DNA of 64,000 bases from JBFKQC01 sp041627895 (GCA_041627895.1 JBFKQC010000008.1:1-64000); one strand, 5' to 3'. Counted from the first letter of the stretch, positions 1 through 9,914 are shown. Notes: a model not told the origin generated them from the sequence alone. Made by a program: numbers and translations.

Positions 1-1
1 C

Positions 2-1171
<1,170 letters not shown>

Positions 1172-1190
1172 TCCCGCAGGGCGCGCGATC

Positions 1191-1224
1191 TGCCCACCGC
1201 GTCGGCCGGCACAGGCGGTGGGCA
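1191..1224 (+). terminator. Hairpin after acnA
   Basis: A 10-bp perfect inverted repeat (TGCCCACCGC at 1191-1200, GCGGTGGGCA at 1215-1224) with a 14-nt loop lies 19 nt after the acnA stop codon. There is no T-run, so it is either a weak or Rho-assisted terminator or a 3'-end stabiliser. Confidence 0.4.
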
Positions 1225-1308
1225 GGCCAGCCACCCTGCCCGCCTGTCGCGCCGACGACATTCGGCAGCGAAACTTCCGCCGATTTCTCACAGGTCCCGC
1301 CGATTCAT

Positions 1309-1337
1309 TTGACCGGCGAACCGATTGCGCCCAGACT
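1309..1337 (+). promoter_or_regulatory. Possible sigma-70 promoter of the Hint gene
   Basis: TTGACC at 1309-1314 and CAGACT at 1332-1337 are separated by 17 bp, upstream of the Hint-domain gene. The -10 match is weak, so this is only a candidate. Confidence 0.25.
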
Positions 1338-1372
1338 GGTTAACAATTCGTTTTCCCAGGGGGGGGTAAATC

Positions 1373-2323
1373 ATGGGCACTTTCGTCACCGAACAGCATA
1401 TGTTGTACTCGTTCGACGGCACCACCTACACGGCCGTTAACGGAATCCTTGCGGATCAGACCGTCAATCACACGGAACAGACCGGCAGTGAAGACAGTAC
1501 GATCAGCCTCGACGAGCAGCACAGCAACGTTGCCTTCGCCAGCGACACGATCTGGAAAGGCAAGATCATCGGCCCGAACGGTCATGAACTGCACGTGTTT
1601 CAACTCGAGGGATCCAGCTTCTACATTCTCGCGACCACGTTCGACGCCCCCCTGGTCACGACCGCCGACTACCCCGGAACGGCGCCCACGCACAGCTTCC
1701 TGGCCTCGAGCCTCGACACCAGCGACCACGCCCACTGCTTCGTCGCCGGCACGCTGATCGCCACGCCCGAGGGCGAGGTTGCCGTCGAGACGCTCGAAAT
1801 CGGCGACACGGTGCTGACCGCCGACGGCGGCACCACGGCGGTCAAATGGATCGGCCGGCAGTGCATCCAGCACCGTTTCATGCTGAACGAGCGGCTCGAG
1901 CCGGTCTGCATCCGCGCCGGCGCGCTCGGCGGCGGTCTGCCGCGGCGCGACCTCACGGTTTCCGCAGATCACGGGATGATCCTCGACGGGCTGGTGATCA
2001 ACGCCAGCGCGCTGGTGAACCACGACACGGTCGACTTCGTCCCATCCGCGGACCTGCCGGCGCCCTTCACCTATTACCACATCGAGACCGAGAACCACGA
2101 GGTGGTGCTGGCCGAGGGCGCACCGGCCGAGACCTTCCTCGACGCCGCAGGGCGCACGGTGTTCGACAATTACCGGGAGTACCTCGATCTCTATGGCGCC
2201 GAGCGGATCGTGCCCGAGATGGACCGCCCGCGGATCACGTCGCGCCGGCTGCTGCCGCCGAAGATCAGGGCGCGGCTGGGAATCGTCGACGAGGTGCCGG
2301 ATTTCGGGCTGAAATCGGCCTGA
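1373..2323 (+). CDS. Hint-domain (Hedgehog/intein-type) protein
   Basis: A 316-residue protein with a Hint domain from about residue 122. It begins with the block HCFVAGTLIATPEG, where Cys is the usual first residue of the self-cleaving fold, and continues with GDTVLTADGG, VKWIGR, LTVSADHGMIL and YYHIETENHEVVLAEG. This matches the Hint_2 group common in Rhodobacterales. Residues 1-120 form an unrecognised N-terminal region, with no hemolysin-type calcium repeats visible. The ATG at 1373 follows a G-rich ribosome site (run of G at 1359-1366). The gene stands alone, with terminator-like hairpins on both sides. Family role: autoproteolysis or ester transfer on the N-terminal part. The substrate here is unknown, and no C-terminal extein or partner gene is seen. 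Confidence 0.85.
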   Translation: MGTFVTEQHMLYSFDGTTYTAVNGILADQTVNHTEQTGSEDSTISLDEQHSNVAFASDTIWKGKIIGPNGHELHVFQLEGSSFYILATTFDAPLVTTADYPGTAPTHSFLASSLDTSDHAHCFVAGTLIATPEGEVAVETLEIGDTVLTADGGTTAVKWIGRQCIQHRFMLNERLEPVCIRAGALGGGLPRRDLTVSADHGMILDGLVINASALVNHDTVDFVPSADLPAPFTYYHIETENHEVVLAEGAPAETFLDAAGRTVFDNYREYLDLYGAERIVPEMDRPRITSRRLLPPKIRARLGIVDEVPDFGLKSA

Positions 2324-2345
2324 GCCGGGCCGGATAGCCTGCGCG

Positions 2346-2376
2346 AACGCCCCTTCCCAGCGGAGGGGCGTTTTCA
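2346..2376 (+). terminator. Rho-independent terminator of the Hint gene
   Basis: AACGCCCCT at 2346-2354 pairs with AGGGGCGTT at 2364-2372, and the stem runs into TTTT (2371-2374). It lies about 22 nt after the stop codon. Confidence 0.75.
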
Positions 2377-2507
2377 TTTCCGATCCAATCGCGTCGGGCC
2401 GGCCGCGGCGTTTCCGGAAAAGTGCCGGAAACCGCCGGAAATCACTGTTTCCTTCCGATGTGGCGGAATTCGGGCTATTTCATGGCTGTGTTAGCTGGGG
2501 GGCTGCA

Positions 2508-2618
2508 ATGATCCTGAACCGTGTCCGTGAGTTTACCGATCGCCATGTTCCGAGTCTGCCGGTTCTGGAGATCTGCTTTTTCGCCGCCATGATCGCGGCG
2601 ACCTCGCTCGGCTCGTAG
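2508..2618 (+). CDS. Possible small membrane protein, 36 aa
   Basis: A short reading frame (begins MILNRVREFTDRHVP, ends MIAATSLGS) with a polar, basic N-terminal half and a hydrophobic second half (VLEICFFAAMIAATSLG) that could be a membrane anchor. A G-run at about 2497-2502 could act as ribosome site, 5-6 nt before the ATG. Codon usage is less GC-extreme than in the neighbouring genes. It stands alone between the Hint terminator and the convergent ccm cluster. I do not recognise the family, and it may be a chance frame. The rest of the 2377-2751 stretch shows no feature I can support. Confidence 0.3.
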   Translation: MILNRVREFTDRHVPSLPVLEICFFAAMIAATSLGS

Positions 2619-2751
2619 CCGCAGCGCGACACGCGACGCAATCGCGGGGCGCATTTGCCCGGCGGTTGCGCGCGCGCATCACCGGAAGGATCGCGTGGCA
2701 AACCATCGCCGCCGCGCCGTTCGCGTCGGGGCGGCTTCGCTGCGAACCGCC

Positions 2752-3291
2752 TTAGTCGTCCGCCCGGGCCTCTTCCAGCACCGGGCGCAGCCTTTCTTCC
2801 AGCGCGCGGCTGGTCAGCGCGCCGACGTGGCGGTAAAGCACCCTGCCCTCGCCGTCGATCAGGAAGGTCTCGGGCAGGCCGTAGACGCCCCAGTTGATGC
2901 TTTGCCGCTTGTCGCTGTCGAACAGGTTGGCGGTGAACGGATCGCCCAGCTCCTCGAGAAAGCGCAGCGCGTCGGCCTCGGTCCGGTCCTGGTTCACGCC
3001 GTAGATCGGATATTCCTCGGCCAGCCTGATCAGCGTCGGGTGCTCGGCCCGGCAGGGCGCGCACCAGCTTGCCCAGAAGTTCACCAGCTTCAGCCCGGGC
3101 CGATCCAGGTCCGCACGGCCGAAGCCCGGCAGCGGCCCCAGCGGCGCCTCGGTCAGCATCGGCGCCGGCTGGCCGATGAACACCGAGGGCAGCGCGTCGC
3201 GGTCGTCGCGGTTCATGCCGACGTAGAACATCACCGCGAGCCCGGCGAACAGGACCGGCGGCAGGAACATCAGTGGCGACAACCTAGCCAT
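2752..3291 (-). CDS. ccmG: Thiol:disulfide interchange protein CcmG/DsbE
   Basis: A 179-residue membrane-anchored periplasmic thioredoxin that reduces apocytochrome c or CcmH so that heme can be attached to CXXCH cysteines. One N-terminal membrane anchor (about 7-26) is followed by a thioredoxin fold with WASWCAPC (about 73-80) and the cis-proline region YGLPETF. Both are hallmarks of CcmG. The length fits the family. Its start overlaps the end of ccmD by 8 nt, so translation is probably coupled; it is the last gene of the ccmABCDG run. No ccmE, ccmF, ccmH or ccmI genes are visible here. Confidence 0.95.
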   Translation of the reverse strand: MARLSPLMFLPPVLFAGLAVMFYVGMNRDDRDALPSVFIGQPAPMLTEAPLGPLPGFGRADLDRPGLKLVNFWASWCAPCRAEHPTLIRLAEEYPIYGVNQDRTEADALRFLEELGDPFTANLFDSDKRQSINWGVYGLPETFLIDGEGRVLYRHVGALTSRALEERLRPVLEEARADD

Positions 3292-3439
3292 GCCTGCGCC
3301 GCGCCTCCGCCGCCTCGAGCCGGCGCTTCATGCGCCGCGCCTGCCACCAGCTGAGCCAGACGATCCCGGCCAGCAGCGCCAGGCTGACGCCATAGGCCGA
3401 CAGCACGGTCGCCGCGTATTTCCCGAGATCGGGCATCAT
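3284..3439 (-). CDS. ccmD: Heme exporter protein CcmD
   Basis: A 51-residue single-span protein (MMPDLGKYAATVLSAYGVSL..., basic tail QARRMKRR). It has the CcmD signature of a short N-terminus, one membrane helix (about 12-32) and an Arg/Lys/Glu-rich cytoplasmic tail. CcmD helps release heme-loaded CcmE from the CcmABC complex. The ATG at 3439 overlaps the ccmC TGA (ATGA), which fixes the start; the next ATG is one codon later. Position between ccmC and ccmG supports the call. Confidence 0.9.
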   Translation of the reverse strand: MMPDLGKYAATVLSAYGVSLALLAGIVWLSWWQARRMKRRLEAAEARRRHG

Positions 3440-4173
3440 CCCATGCGCTCGCGCAGTTCGATCGCGTGCAGCCGTCGGCGGCGGATCTCGGTCTGGGTGC
3501 GCAGCAGCACCAGCACGACGAAGAGCGCCACGAAACCCGTGATGGTCAGCACCAGCGGGTACCAGAAGATGTCGGCCACGTTTTCCTCTGTGTCCATCGA
3601 CAGCGACGCGCCCTGGTGCAGGCCCTGGTTCCAGAACAGCACCGCGTAGCGGGACAGCAGCGCAAAGACCGAGCCGACGAGGCAAAGCACGCTGGTCAGG
3701 TCGGCGGCGGTGTCGGGGTTCTCGATCGCCTCCCACAGCGCCATGTAGCCGAGGTAGAACAGGAACAGGATCAGAAACGAGGTCAGCCGCGGATCCCAGA
3801 CCCACCATGTGCCCCACATCGGCTGGCCCCAGATCGCCCCGGTCGCCAGCGCGATCAGCGTGAAGGTCACGCCGACCGGCGCGGCGGCCTTGGCCGCCAG
3901 CGCGCTGACATGATGGCGCCGGACCAGCCAGATCAGCGAGGCCACCAGCATCATCAGCCAAGCATTGATCGCCAGAAAGGCCGAGGGCACGTGCAGGTAG
4001 ATGATCTTGACCGTCGAGCCCTGCCGGTAGTCGTCCGGCGTGAAGAAGAAGCCCCAGATCAGCCCGCCGACCAGCGCCGCGGCCGCCAGCGCCGCAACAC
4101 AGGGCAGCACCGCGTCGGCGGTGGCGATGAACTTCTTCGGATTGGCGTATTCCCAGATCGACATGTCTGTCAT
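3436..4173 (-). CDS. ccmC: Heme exporter protein CcmC
   Basis: A 245-residue six-span membrane protein that presents heme to CcmE on the periplasmic side. The tryptophan-rich WGTWWVWDPRLTS motif is present at about residues 125-137, together with the flanking histidine-containing loops (IIYLHVPSA and the later WNQGLHQG). Length and hydropathy match the family. It lies 80 bp after ccmB and overlaps ccmD by 4 nt. Confidence 0.96.
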   Translation of the reverse strand: MTDMSIWEYANPKKFIATADAVLPCVAALAAAALVGGLIWGFFFTPDDYRQGSTVKIIYLHVPSAFLAINAWLMMLVASLIWLVRRHHVSALAAKAAAPVGVTFTLIALATGAIWGQPMWGTWWVWDPRLTSFLILFLFYLGYMALWEAIENPDTAADLTSVLCLVGSVFALLSRYAVLFWNQGLHQGASLSMDTEENVADIFWYPLVLTITGFVALFVVLVLLRTQTEIRRRRLHAIELRERMG

Positions 4174-4253
4174 TTACGGCCCCAGCCTGCGGCCAACAAG
4201 TGACCTTTAGCCGCGCCGGTCCGGATCGCAGAACCGTGATCGCGCAAGCGGTC

Positions 4254-4910
4254 CTATCGCAGGTTGACCCGGATCGCGGCGGCGGCGGCAAAGGGCAGGA
4301 TCGCCACGGCGCCCAGCGTGATCCCGGCCAGCAGCGCAAGCGGCGTCGCCACGGCCAGCCCCTCGGCGCCGCGGCGCACGGTTTCGGCGCCGAAGATCAG
4401 CGTCGGCACGTAGAGCGGCAGAACCAGCAGCGACAGCAACAGCCCGCCGCGTTTCAGCCCCACGGTCAGCGCCGCGCCGAAGCTGCCGATCATGCTCAGC
4501 GCCGGCGTGCCCACTGCCAGCGACAGGGGCAGCCACAGGTAGCCCGCCGGTGCGAGGTTCAGAAGGACCCCCAGCACCGGCGCCGCCAGCGTCAGCGGCA
4601 GCCCCGTCGTCACCCAATGCGCCGCCGCCTTCATCGCCACGACGCCCTCCAGCGGGATCGGCGCGGTGGCCAGCAGGTCGAGCGAGCCGTCCTCGTAGTC
4701 GAGCTGGAAGATGCGGTCGAGCGACAGCAGGCACGCCAGCAGCGCCCCGACCCACAGGATGCCGGGCGCGATCTGGCGCAGCGTGCCGGTTTCCGGCCCG
4801 ACGCCGAAGGGCACCAGCACCGTGACGATCAGGAAGAAGGCAAGCCCGAGGCCGAACCCGCCGCCCGCGCGCACCGCGAGCGTCAGATCGCGCAGGAACA
4901 GCCGGATCAC
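4254..4910 (-). CDS. ccmB: Heme exporter protein CcmB (ABC permease)
   Basis: A 218-residue polytopic membrane protein, the permease partner of CcmA in System I cytochrome c maturation. Visible CcmB traits are the N-terminal RDLTLAVR, the QLDYEDGSLDLL block after the second helix, the HWVTTGLPL segment and five to six hydrophobic spans. Its start overlaps the ccmA stop by 4 nt, which supports coupled translation. Confidence 0.94.
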   Translation of the reverse strand: MIRLFLRDLTLAVRAGGGFGLGLAFFLIVTVLVPFGVGPETGTLRQIAPGILWVGALLACLLSLDRIFQLDYEDGSLDLLATAPIPLEGVVAMKAAAHWVTTGLPLTLAAPVLGVLLNLAPAGYLWLPLSLAVGTPALSMIGSFGAALTVGLKRGGLLLSLLVLPLYVPTLIFGAETVRRGAEGLAVATPLALLAGITLGAVAILPFAAAAAIRVNLR

Positions 4911-5521
4911 AGGAAGGCCTCGTCAAAGTCTGCCGCGCCCGCCGGCACCGCCGCCTTGTGGGCGGTCAGGTCCAGCTCGCGCGCGGCGAAACCCAGGTCG
5001 ATATGCGTCGCGATCAGCGCCGCGCCGCCCGCGGCGCAATGCGCCTCGACCGCGGCGGCGAACAGCCCGACCGAGGCCCGGTCGAGCGACACGGTCGGCT
5101 CGTCCAGCGCCCAGACCGGCCGCCCGGTCACCAGAAGCCGCGCCAGCCCCAGCCGCCGCTTCTGCCCCGCCGAGAGGTTCGCCGCCGGCCGGTCGCGCAA
5201 CGCCTCGATGTCGAAGGCCGCCAGCGCCGCACCGATATCGCCCCCGCCATAGACCGTCGCCCAGAAGCCGAGGTTCTCGGCCACGGTCAGCTGCGCCTTC
5301 AGGCCGTCGGCATGCGCCCCGTAGGCGACGGCGTCGGGCGCCGCCTCGATCCGGCCCGCAAGCGGCGGCTGCAGCCCGGCGATGGTGCGCAAAAGCGTCG
5401 TCTTGCCGATCCCGTTCGGCCCGCGCAACAGCAGCACCTCGCCCCGGTTCAGTACGAAGGACACGCCCGCCAGCACCGGCAGTCCGCCGCGTGCGCAGCC
5501 AAGGTCGGTGACCCCGAGCAC
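4907..5521 (-). CDS. ccmA: Heme exporter ATP-binding protein CcmA
   Basis: A 204-residue ABC ATPase that powers release of holo-CcmE from the CcmABCD complex. Walker A is GPNGIGKTT (about 34-42), the signature is LSAGQKRR, Walker B is VWALDEP and the switch histidine is in ATHID. The signature LSAGQ is typical of CcmA rather than other importers. It follows the Mth938-like gene by 6 nt and overlaps ccmB. Confidence 0.95.
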   Translation of the reverse strand: MLGVTDLGCARGGLPVLAGVSFVLNRGEVLLLRGPNGIGKTTLLRTIAGLQPPLAGRIEAAPDAVAYGAHADGLKAQLTVAENLGFWATVYGGGDIGAALAAFDIEALRDRPAANLSAGQKRRLGLARLLVTGRPVWALDEPTVSLDRASVGLFAAAVEAHCAAGGAALIATHIDLGFAARELDLTAHKAAVPAGAADFDEAFL

Positions 5522-5527
5522 CCCGGT

Positions 5528-5881
5528 TCAGACCGTCAGCAGTGCCGCGCCGACCCGGCGGCCTTCGCCGAGCAGCACGTTGTAGGTCCGGCAAGCGGGC
5601 GGCGTCGCCATCGGCTCGACCCCGATGCCGGCCGCCTCCAGCGCCGCGCGGAACGCCGCCGGCAGGTGCAGCGTCTCGGCCCCGGTGCCGACCAGCAGCA
5701 CGTCGATCTCGCCGGCCGCCGCGACCAGCGCCGCGGTCTCGTCATATCCGCCCCAGGCGGCGACCCCGCCCGGCAGGACCAGCAGCGCCCCCTCGAACAC
5801 CTTGCCGCCGACGCGGAAGAAGCCGGGGCCATAGCCGTCGATCGGCTTGGCGTCGGAATACTTGACTTCGTTCAGGCGCAT
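5528..5881 (-). CDS. Mth938-like domain protein
   Basis: A 117-residue protein of the Mth938/DUF498 fold, related to the mitochondrial complex I assembly factor NDUFAF3. The family pattern is visible: an N-terminal beta region (DGYGPGFFRVGG), GALLVLPGGVAAW, DVLLVGTG, and a C-terminal segment containing CRTYNVLLGEGRRVGAALL. Members are often encoded next to secDF in alphaproteobacteria, as here. Biochemical function is unproven. It sits 6 nt before ccmA and 5 nt after the permease gene, so it belongs to the operon. Confidence 0.88.
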   Translation of the reverse strand: MRLNEVKYSDAKPIDGYGPGFFRVGGKVFEGALLVLPGGVAAWGGYDETAALVAAAGEIDVLLVGTGAETLHLPAAFRAALEAAGIGVEPMATPPACRTYNVLLGEGRRVGAALLTV

Positions 5882-5886
5882 CGCGT

Positions 5887-6648
5887 TCAGTCCCAGACCG
5901 GCAGGCCCATCACCGCGCTCGCGGCGATGATCGCATAGGCAACCCAGCGATAGACCGTCTCGCGCCCGGGGTCAAAGACCGCGCTGCCCAACTGCACCGC
6001 GGCGAGATATGGCAGGATCAGCATCGCGCCCAGCCCCACCGGCGCCCAGTCGAGCAGCCCCCGAAGCCCGAAGACCGCCAGAAGGATCGCGTCGGACAGG
6101 ATCAGGTAAAGCAGGATGTTCGCCCGGATCGACGCCACGGGCAGCGGGCGCGCCATGTAGAGCAGGATCACCGGCGGCCCCGGCAGCCCCACCGCGCCGC
6201 CGAAGAAGCCGCCGATCCCGCCGGTGGTGTAGACCAGCGGCGGCGTGACGGCCCCGCGATAGCGGGCCCCGCCGACCAGCAGCACGAGCAACAGCAGCGC
6301 CAGCGCCGACACCGCATAGCGGAAGGCATCCGGCGACAGCGAGGTCAGCACCATTACGCCCAGCGGCACCCCCGCCAGCGCGCCGATCCCCAGCCGCAGC
6401 AAGTCGCGCGGATGGCTGTCGGCCCAGGCCCGGCGCGCCGCGGGCAGCGGGCCGAACAGATCGACAACCAGCAGCGTCACCAGCACCCAGACCGGCGGCA
6501 GCACCTGCCCCGCGAAGGGCAGATAGACCATCGCGGTGCCGAACCCGGTGAAGCCGCGCACGATGCCGGCCAGCACCATGCCCACGAGCAGCAGCCAATA
6601 GCCGCGCCCGACCAGCAGCTCGCCGATCTCTGCGGCAAGGTCGGTCAC
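5887..6648 (-). CDS. TauE/SafE family membrane transporter
   Basis: A 253-residue polytopic membrane protein with about eight hydrophobic spans and the two half-repeats of the TauE/SafE family. GIVRGFTGFGTAMVYLP in the first half and TGGIGGFFGGAVGLPGPPVILLYMA in the second half are typical. Family members export sulfite, sulfoacetate or related organosulfur anions; the substrate here cannot be read from sequence. It lies in the sec-ccm operon, 15 nt after secF. Confidence 0.88.
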   Translation of the reverse strand: MTDLAAEIGELLVGRGYWLLLVGMVLAGIVRGFTGFGTAMVYLPFAGQVLPPVWVLVTLLVVDLFGPLPAARRAWADSHPRDLLRLGIGALAGVPLGVMVLTSLSPDAFRYAVSALALLLLVLLVGGARYRGAVTPPLVYTTGGIGGFFGGAVGLPGPPVILLYMARPLPVASIRANILLYLILSDAILLAVFGLRGLLDWAPVGLGAMLILPYLAAVQLGSAVFDPGRETVYRWVAYAIIAASAVMGLPVWD

Positions 6649-6663
6649 CGGCGCCGCGACCGG

Positions 6664-7632
6664 CTAGCTGTCGATATTGGCGTACTGGTTGCCCTGGTTG
6701 GCGTCGGGCTTGGACCAGTCGCGCTTGGTGCCCAGCATCAGCACGATGTTCTTGGCCACGTAGACCGAGGAATAGGTGCCGACGATCACGCCCCAGGTGA
6801 TCGCGAAGACGAAGCCGCGGATCACGTCGCCGCCCAGGATCAGAAGCGCGATCAGCGCGATCAGCGTGGTGCCCGAGGTCATCACCGTCCGGCCGAGCGT
6901 CTCGTTGACCGAAAGGTTCATCACGTCGCGCAGGGGCATCTTCTTGTACTTGATCAGGTTCTCGCGCACCCGGTCGAAGATCACCACGGTGTCGTTGATC
7001 GAGTAGCCGACGATCGTCAGCAGCGCGGCGATGGTCGCCAGGTCGAACCGGATCTGCAGCGCCGCGAAGATGCCGATGGTCAGCAGCACGTCATGAAACA
7101 GCGCCGCCACGGCGCCAAGCGCGAATTGCCATTCGAAGCGCAGCCAGATGTAGAACATGATCGCCACCAGCGCCAGCGACACGGCGATCACGGCGGCCTG
7201 CACCAGCTCTCCCGACACCTTGGGCCCGACGCTTTCCACCGACGGGAAGGTCATTGCGGGGTCGATCAGCTGCAGCGCCTCCTCGACGGCCAGAACCGTC
7301 TCGGCCGAGATGCTTTCGTCGCCCTCCTGCGCCTGGATGCGGATCATCGAGACGTTCTTGTCCGGCCCGAAGGTCGGGTCGAAGACCTCGGTGATCGAGA
7401 CGTCGCCTAGGCCGAGCGGCTCGATCGCGCGGCGGTAGTCGGCGACGATCACCGGCCGGGCGCTTTCGGTCCGGATCGTGGTGCCGCCGCGGAAGTCGAT
7501 GCCAAAGTTCAGCCCCACGACAAGCCAGACGACCAGTGACAGCACCATCGCGATGCAGGACGCGCCGAAGGTGTACCTGGCATAGCGGAAGAAGTTGATG
7601 TGGGTTTCGGAGGGGACGAGCTTCAGGCGCAT
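6664..7632 (-). CDS. secF: Protein translocase subunit SecF
   Basis: A 322-residue subunit of the SecDF-YajC complex, which uses the proton gradient to help SecYEG export proteins. It has the first helix, the FGIDFRGGT motif (about 47-55), a periplasmic domain, then five helices with GYSINDTVVIFDRVREN, the conserved D/R motif of the channel. Length matches SecF. It begins 1 nt after the secD stop. Confidence 0.97.
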   Translation of the reverse strand: MRLKLVPSETHINFFRYARYTFGASCIAMVLSLVVWLVVGLNFGIDFRGGTTIRTESARPVIVADYRRAIEPLGLGDVSITEVFDPTFGPDKNVSMIRIQAQEGDESISAETVLAVEEALQLIDPAMTFPSVESVGPKVSGELVQAAVIAVSLALVAIMFYIWLRFEWQFALGAVAALFHDVLLTIGIFAALQIRFDLATIAALLTIVGYSINDTVVIFDRVRENLIKYKKMPLRDVMNLSVNETLGRTVMTSGTTLIALIALLILGGDVIRGFVFAITWGVIVGTYSSVYVAKNIVLMLGTKRDWSKPDANQGNQYANIDS

Positions 7633-7633
7633 C

Positions 7634-9295
7634 TCAGACCTCGATTGTCTTGGGGCGGCGGCGCTCGAACCACATCACGATGATCACGCGGGTGACGAAG
7701 ATCGCGGTGAAGACCGAGGTCAGGATGCCGAGGCCGAGCGTGACCGAGAAGCCGCGCACCGGGCCGGACCCCATGAGGAACAGGATCAACGCGGTGATGA
7801 AGGTGGTGATGTTGGCGTCGAGGATCGCGGACAGCGCCTTTTCATAGCCCAGCTCGATGGCCCGCGCCGGGCCCTTGGCGGTCTTCAGCTCTTCGCGGAT
7901 GCGCTCGAAGACCAGCACGTTGGCATCCACCGCCATGCCGATGGTCAGCACGATCCCGGCGATGCCCGGCAGCGTCAGCGTGGCGCCGATCGCGCTGAGC
8001 AGCCCGAAGATCAGGCCGACGTTCAGGATCAGCGCGACATTGGCGATGATCCCGAACCAGCCATAGCTTAGCGCCATGAACACCAGGACCGCCGCGAAGG
8101 CGACGAGACAGGCGATGCGGCCCGCCTCGATGCTGTCGGCGCCCAGTTCCGGCCCGATGGTGCGCTCTTCCAGAAAGGTCATCTCGGCCGGCAGCGCGCC
8201 GGCACGCAGCAGGACCGCAAGCTCGGTCGATTCCTCGACCGAGAACCGCCCGGTGATCTGGCCCGAGCCACCGGTAATCGCCTCGCGGATCACCGGCGCG
8301 CTGATCACTTCCTCGTCCAGCACGATGGCGAAGGGCAGGCCCACGTTTTCCGACGTGTACTGCCCGAACTTGCGCCCGCCAGAGGGGTTGAAGCGGAAGT
8401 TGACCGAGGGCTGGCCGTTCTGGTCGAAGGCCGGCTGCGCGTCGGTCAGATCCTCGCCGGTCACGACCGGGGTCTGTTCCAGGATGTACCAGACGCCGTC
8501 TTCGTCCATCGCGGGATAGATGACGTTGCGGGCGCCGGGCGGCAGGTTCGGGTCGCCGGTGCGGCTGACGACCGGGTGGAAGGTCAGCCGCGCGGTGGTG
8601 CCGATCAGGCTTTTCAGTTCCTCCGCCGAGCCGATGCCGGGCACCTGGATCAGGATCCGGTCCTCGCCCTGGCGCTGGATCGTCGGTTCGCGGGTGCCGA
8701 CCTCGTCGACCCGGCGGCGGATGATCTCGAGCGATTGCTGCATCGTCCGGTCGTCGGTCGCGGCGCGTTCGGCCTCGGTCAGTTGCACAATGATATCAGC
8801 GCCTTCCGCGGCGACCTCGATGTCGGATGCGCCGACCCCGGTCAGCGAGACCACGGGCCGCGCCAGATCGCGCACCGCCGCCAGCGCGCGGGCCATGCCC
8901 TCGGGCTGGCTGATGCGCACGCGCAGCGTGCCGGGCGCGCTGTCCTGGCGCCGGATCGTGCCGACCTCGGCGCGCACGCCGCGCAGCGCGTCGCGCACGT
9001 CGGGCCACAATCCGTCCATCCGGTCGGCATAGACATCCTCGACCTGGACTTCGGCCAGAAGATGAGCTCCGCCGCGCAAGTCCAGTCCAAGATTGACGAT
9101 TGTGCCGGGCAGCCAGTCGGGCCAGAGCGCCGCCGCCGCCTCGCGCTCGGGCGTGGCGCCGAGCGCGGCGATCTCGGCCACCGCGTCGTTGTGGGTCTCG
9201 ACGCGGGTGTAGAACGCGTTCGGCATCGCGAACCACAGCCCCAGGGCGACGAGCCCCAGGATCACCACGCGTTTCCAGAGGGGGATCTGCAGCAT
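7634..9295 (-). CDS. secD: Protein translocase subunit SecD
   Basis: A 553-residue RND-related membrane protein. The N-terminal helix (about 9-26) is followed by NLGLDLRGGAHLL, a large periplasmic P1 region, and six C-terminal helices with GMAVDANVLVFERIREEL and the Asp of the proton path. It works with SecF and YajC in late-stage protein export. It starts 7 nt after yajC, forming the standard yajC-secD-secF order. Confidence 0.97.
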   Translation of the reverse strand: MLQIPLWKRVVILGLVALGLWFAMPNAFYTRVETHNDAVAEIAALGATPEREAAAALWPDWLPGTIVNLGLDLRGGAHLLAEVQVEDVYADRMDGLWPDVRDALRGVRAEVGTIRRQDSAPGTLRVRISQPEGMARALAAVRDLARPVVSLTGVGASDIEVAAEGADIIVQLTEAERAATDDRTMQQSLEIIRRRVDEVGTREPTIQRQGEDRILIQVPGIGSAEELKSLIGTTARLTFHPVVSRTGDPNLPPGARNVIYPAMDEDGVWYILEQTPVVTGEDLTDAQPAFDQNGQPSVNFRFNPSGGRKFGQYTSENVGLPFAIVLDEEVISAPVIREAITGGSGQITGRFSVEESTELAVLLRAGALPAEMTFLEERTIGPELGADSIEAGRIACLVAFAAVLVFMALSYGWFGIIANVALILNVGLIFGLLSAIGATLTLPGIAGIVLTIGMAVDANVLVFERIREELKTAKGPARAIELGYEKALSAILDANITTFITALILFLMGSGPVRGFSVTLGLGILTSVFTAIFVTRVIIVMWFERRRPKTIEV

Positions 9296-9302
9296 GCCAG
9301 CC

Positions 9303-9626
9303 TCAGCCGTCGTTGGCGGGCTCGGTCTTCGACAGCACCTGAGCGATCGTCCCGCGCACCACGCGGACCTTCACGCCGGTGGCAATCTCGACCTCCAACT
9401 CGTTGTCTTCCTTGACTTTCGTGACCTTGCCGATCAGCCCGCCCTGGGTCACGACCTGGTCGCCCCGGCGCAAAGCCTGAACCATGGCCTGGTGGTCCTT
9501 GACCTTCTTCTGCTGCGGCCGGATCAGCAGGAAATACATGATCGCGAAGATCAGGATCAGGGGAATGAAGCTGGCGAACGCGCTTCCGCCCCCGGCCGCT
9601 TGCGCATAGGCAGGCGTGGCAAACAT
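9303..9626 (-). CDS. yajC: Preprotein translocase subunit YajC
   Basis: A 107-residue protein starting MFATPAYAQAAGG, with one membrane helix (FIPLILIFAIMYFLLI) followed by RPQQKKVKDHQ and a small cytoplasmic domain (RRGDQVVTQGGLIGKV), all typical of YajC. The ATG at 9626 was chosen because GAAGGA lies just upstream and the family begins here; the frame continues upstream without homology. First gene of the yajC-secDF-ccm run, so its promoter should lie in 9627-9966. Confidence 0.95.
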   Translation of the reverse strand: MFATPAYAQAAGGGSAFASFIPLILIFAIMYFLLIRPQQKKVKDHQAMVQALRRGDQVVTQGGLIGKVTKVKEDNELEVEIATGVKVRVVRGTIAQVLSKTEPANDG

Positions 9627-9732
9627 GGATCGTTCCTTCGGCAGTTCGGGGGCACCCGGCCCCCCTGTCAGATTGGCGCGCACCCTAGCTTTGGCAAGGG
9701 GTGGGCGCAAGGCGCGAGCGGCCCGGAATCGG

Positions 9733-9762
9733 ACGTATGTATCACGTCGGTATTACGTCGGT
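9733..9762 (+). repeat. 30-bp dispersed repeat, copy 1
   Basis: Begins ACGTATGTATCACGTCGGTA and contains two direct CGTCGGTA units. It matches 60379-60408 (reverse strand) at 27 of 30 positions. It lies in the divergent space between yajC and the pentapeptide-repeat gene. Confidence 0.6.
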
Positions 9763-9914
9763 ATTCCGGCGGTGGAATTCCGCACCGGCGCGCCAGGCAA
9801 AACCGCAGCATACGCGCCGGGTTCCGAAGCGCGCCGCCCGGCGCGCACCGCCGCGCGGGCGGGATCGCAAAGGCCCGCGCCCGGACGACGGTGCTTGGCA
9901 AGGCGGCCGGGTTC

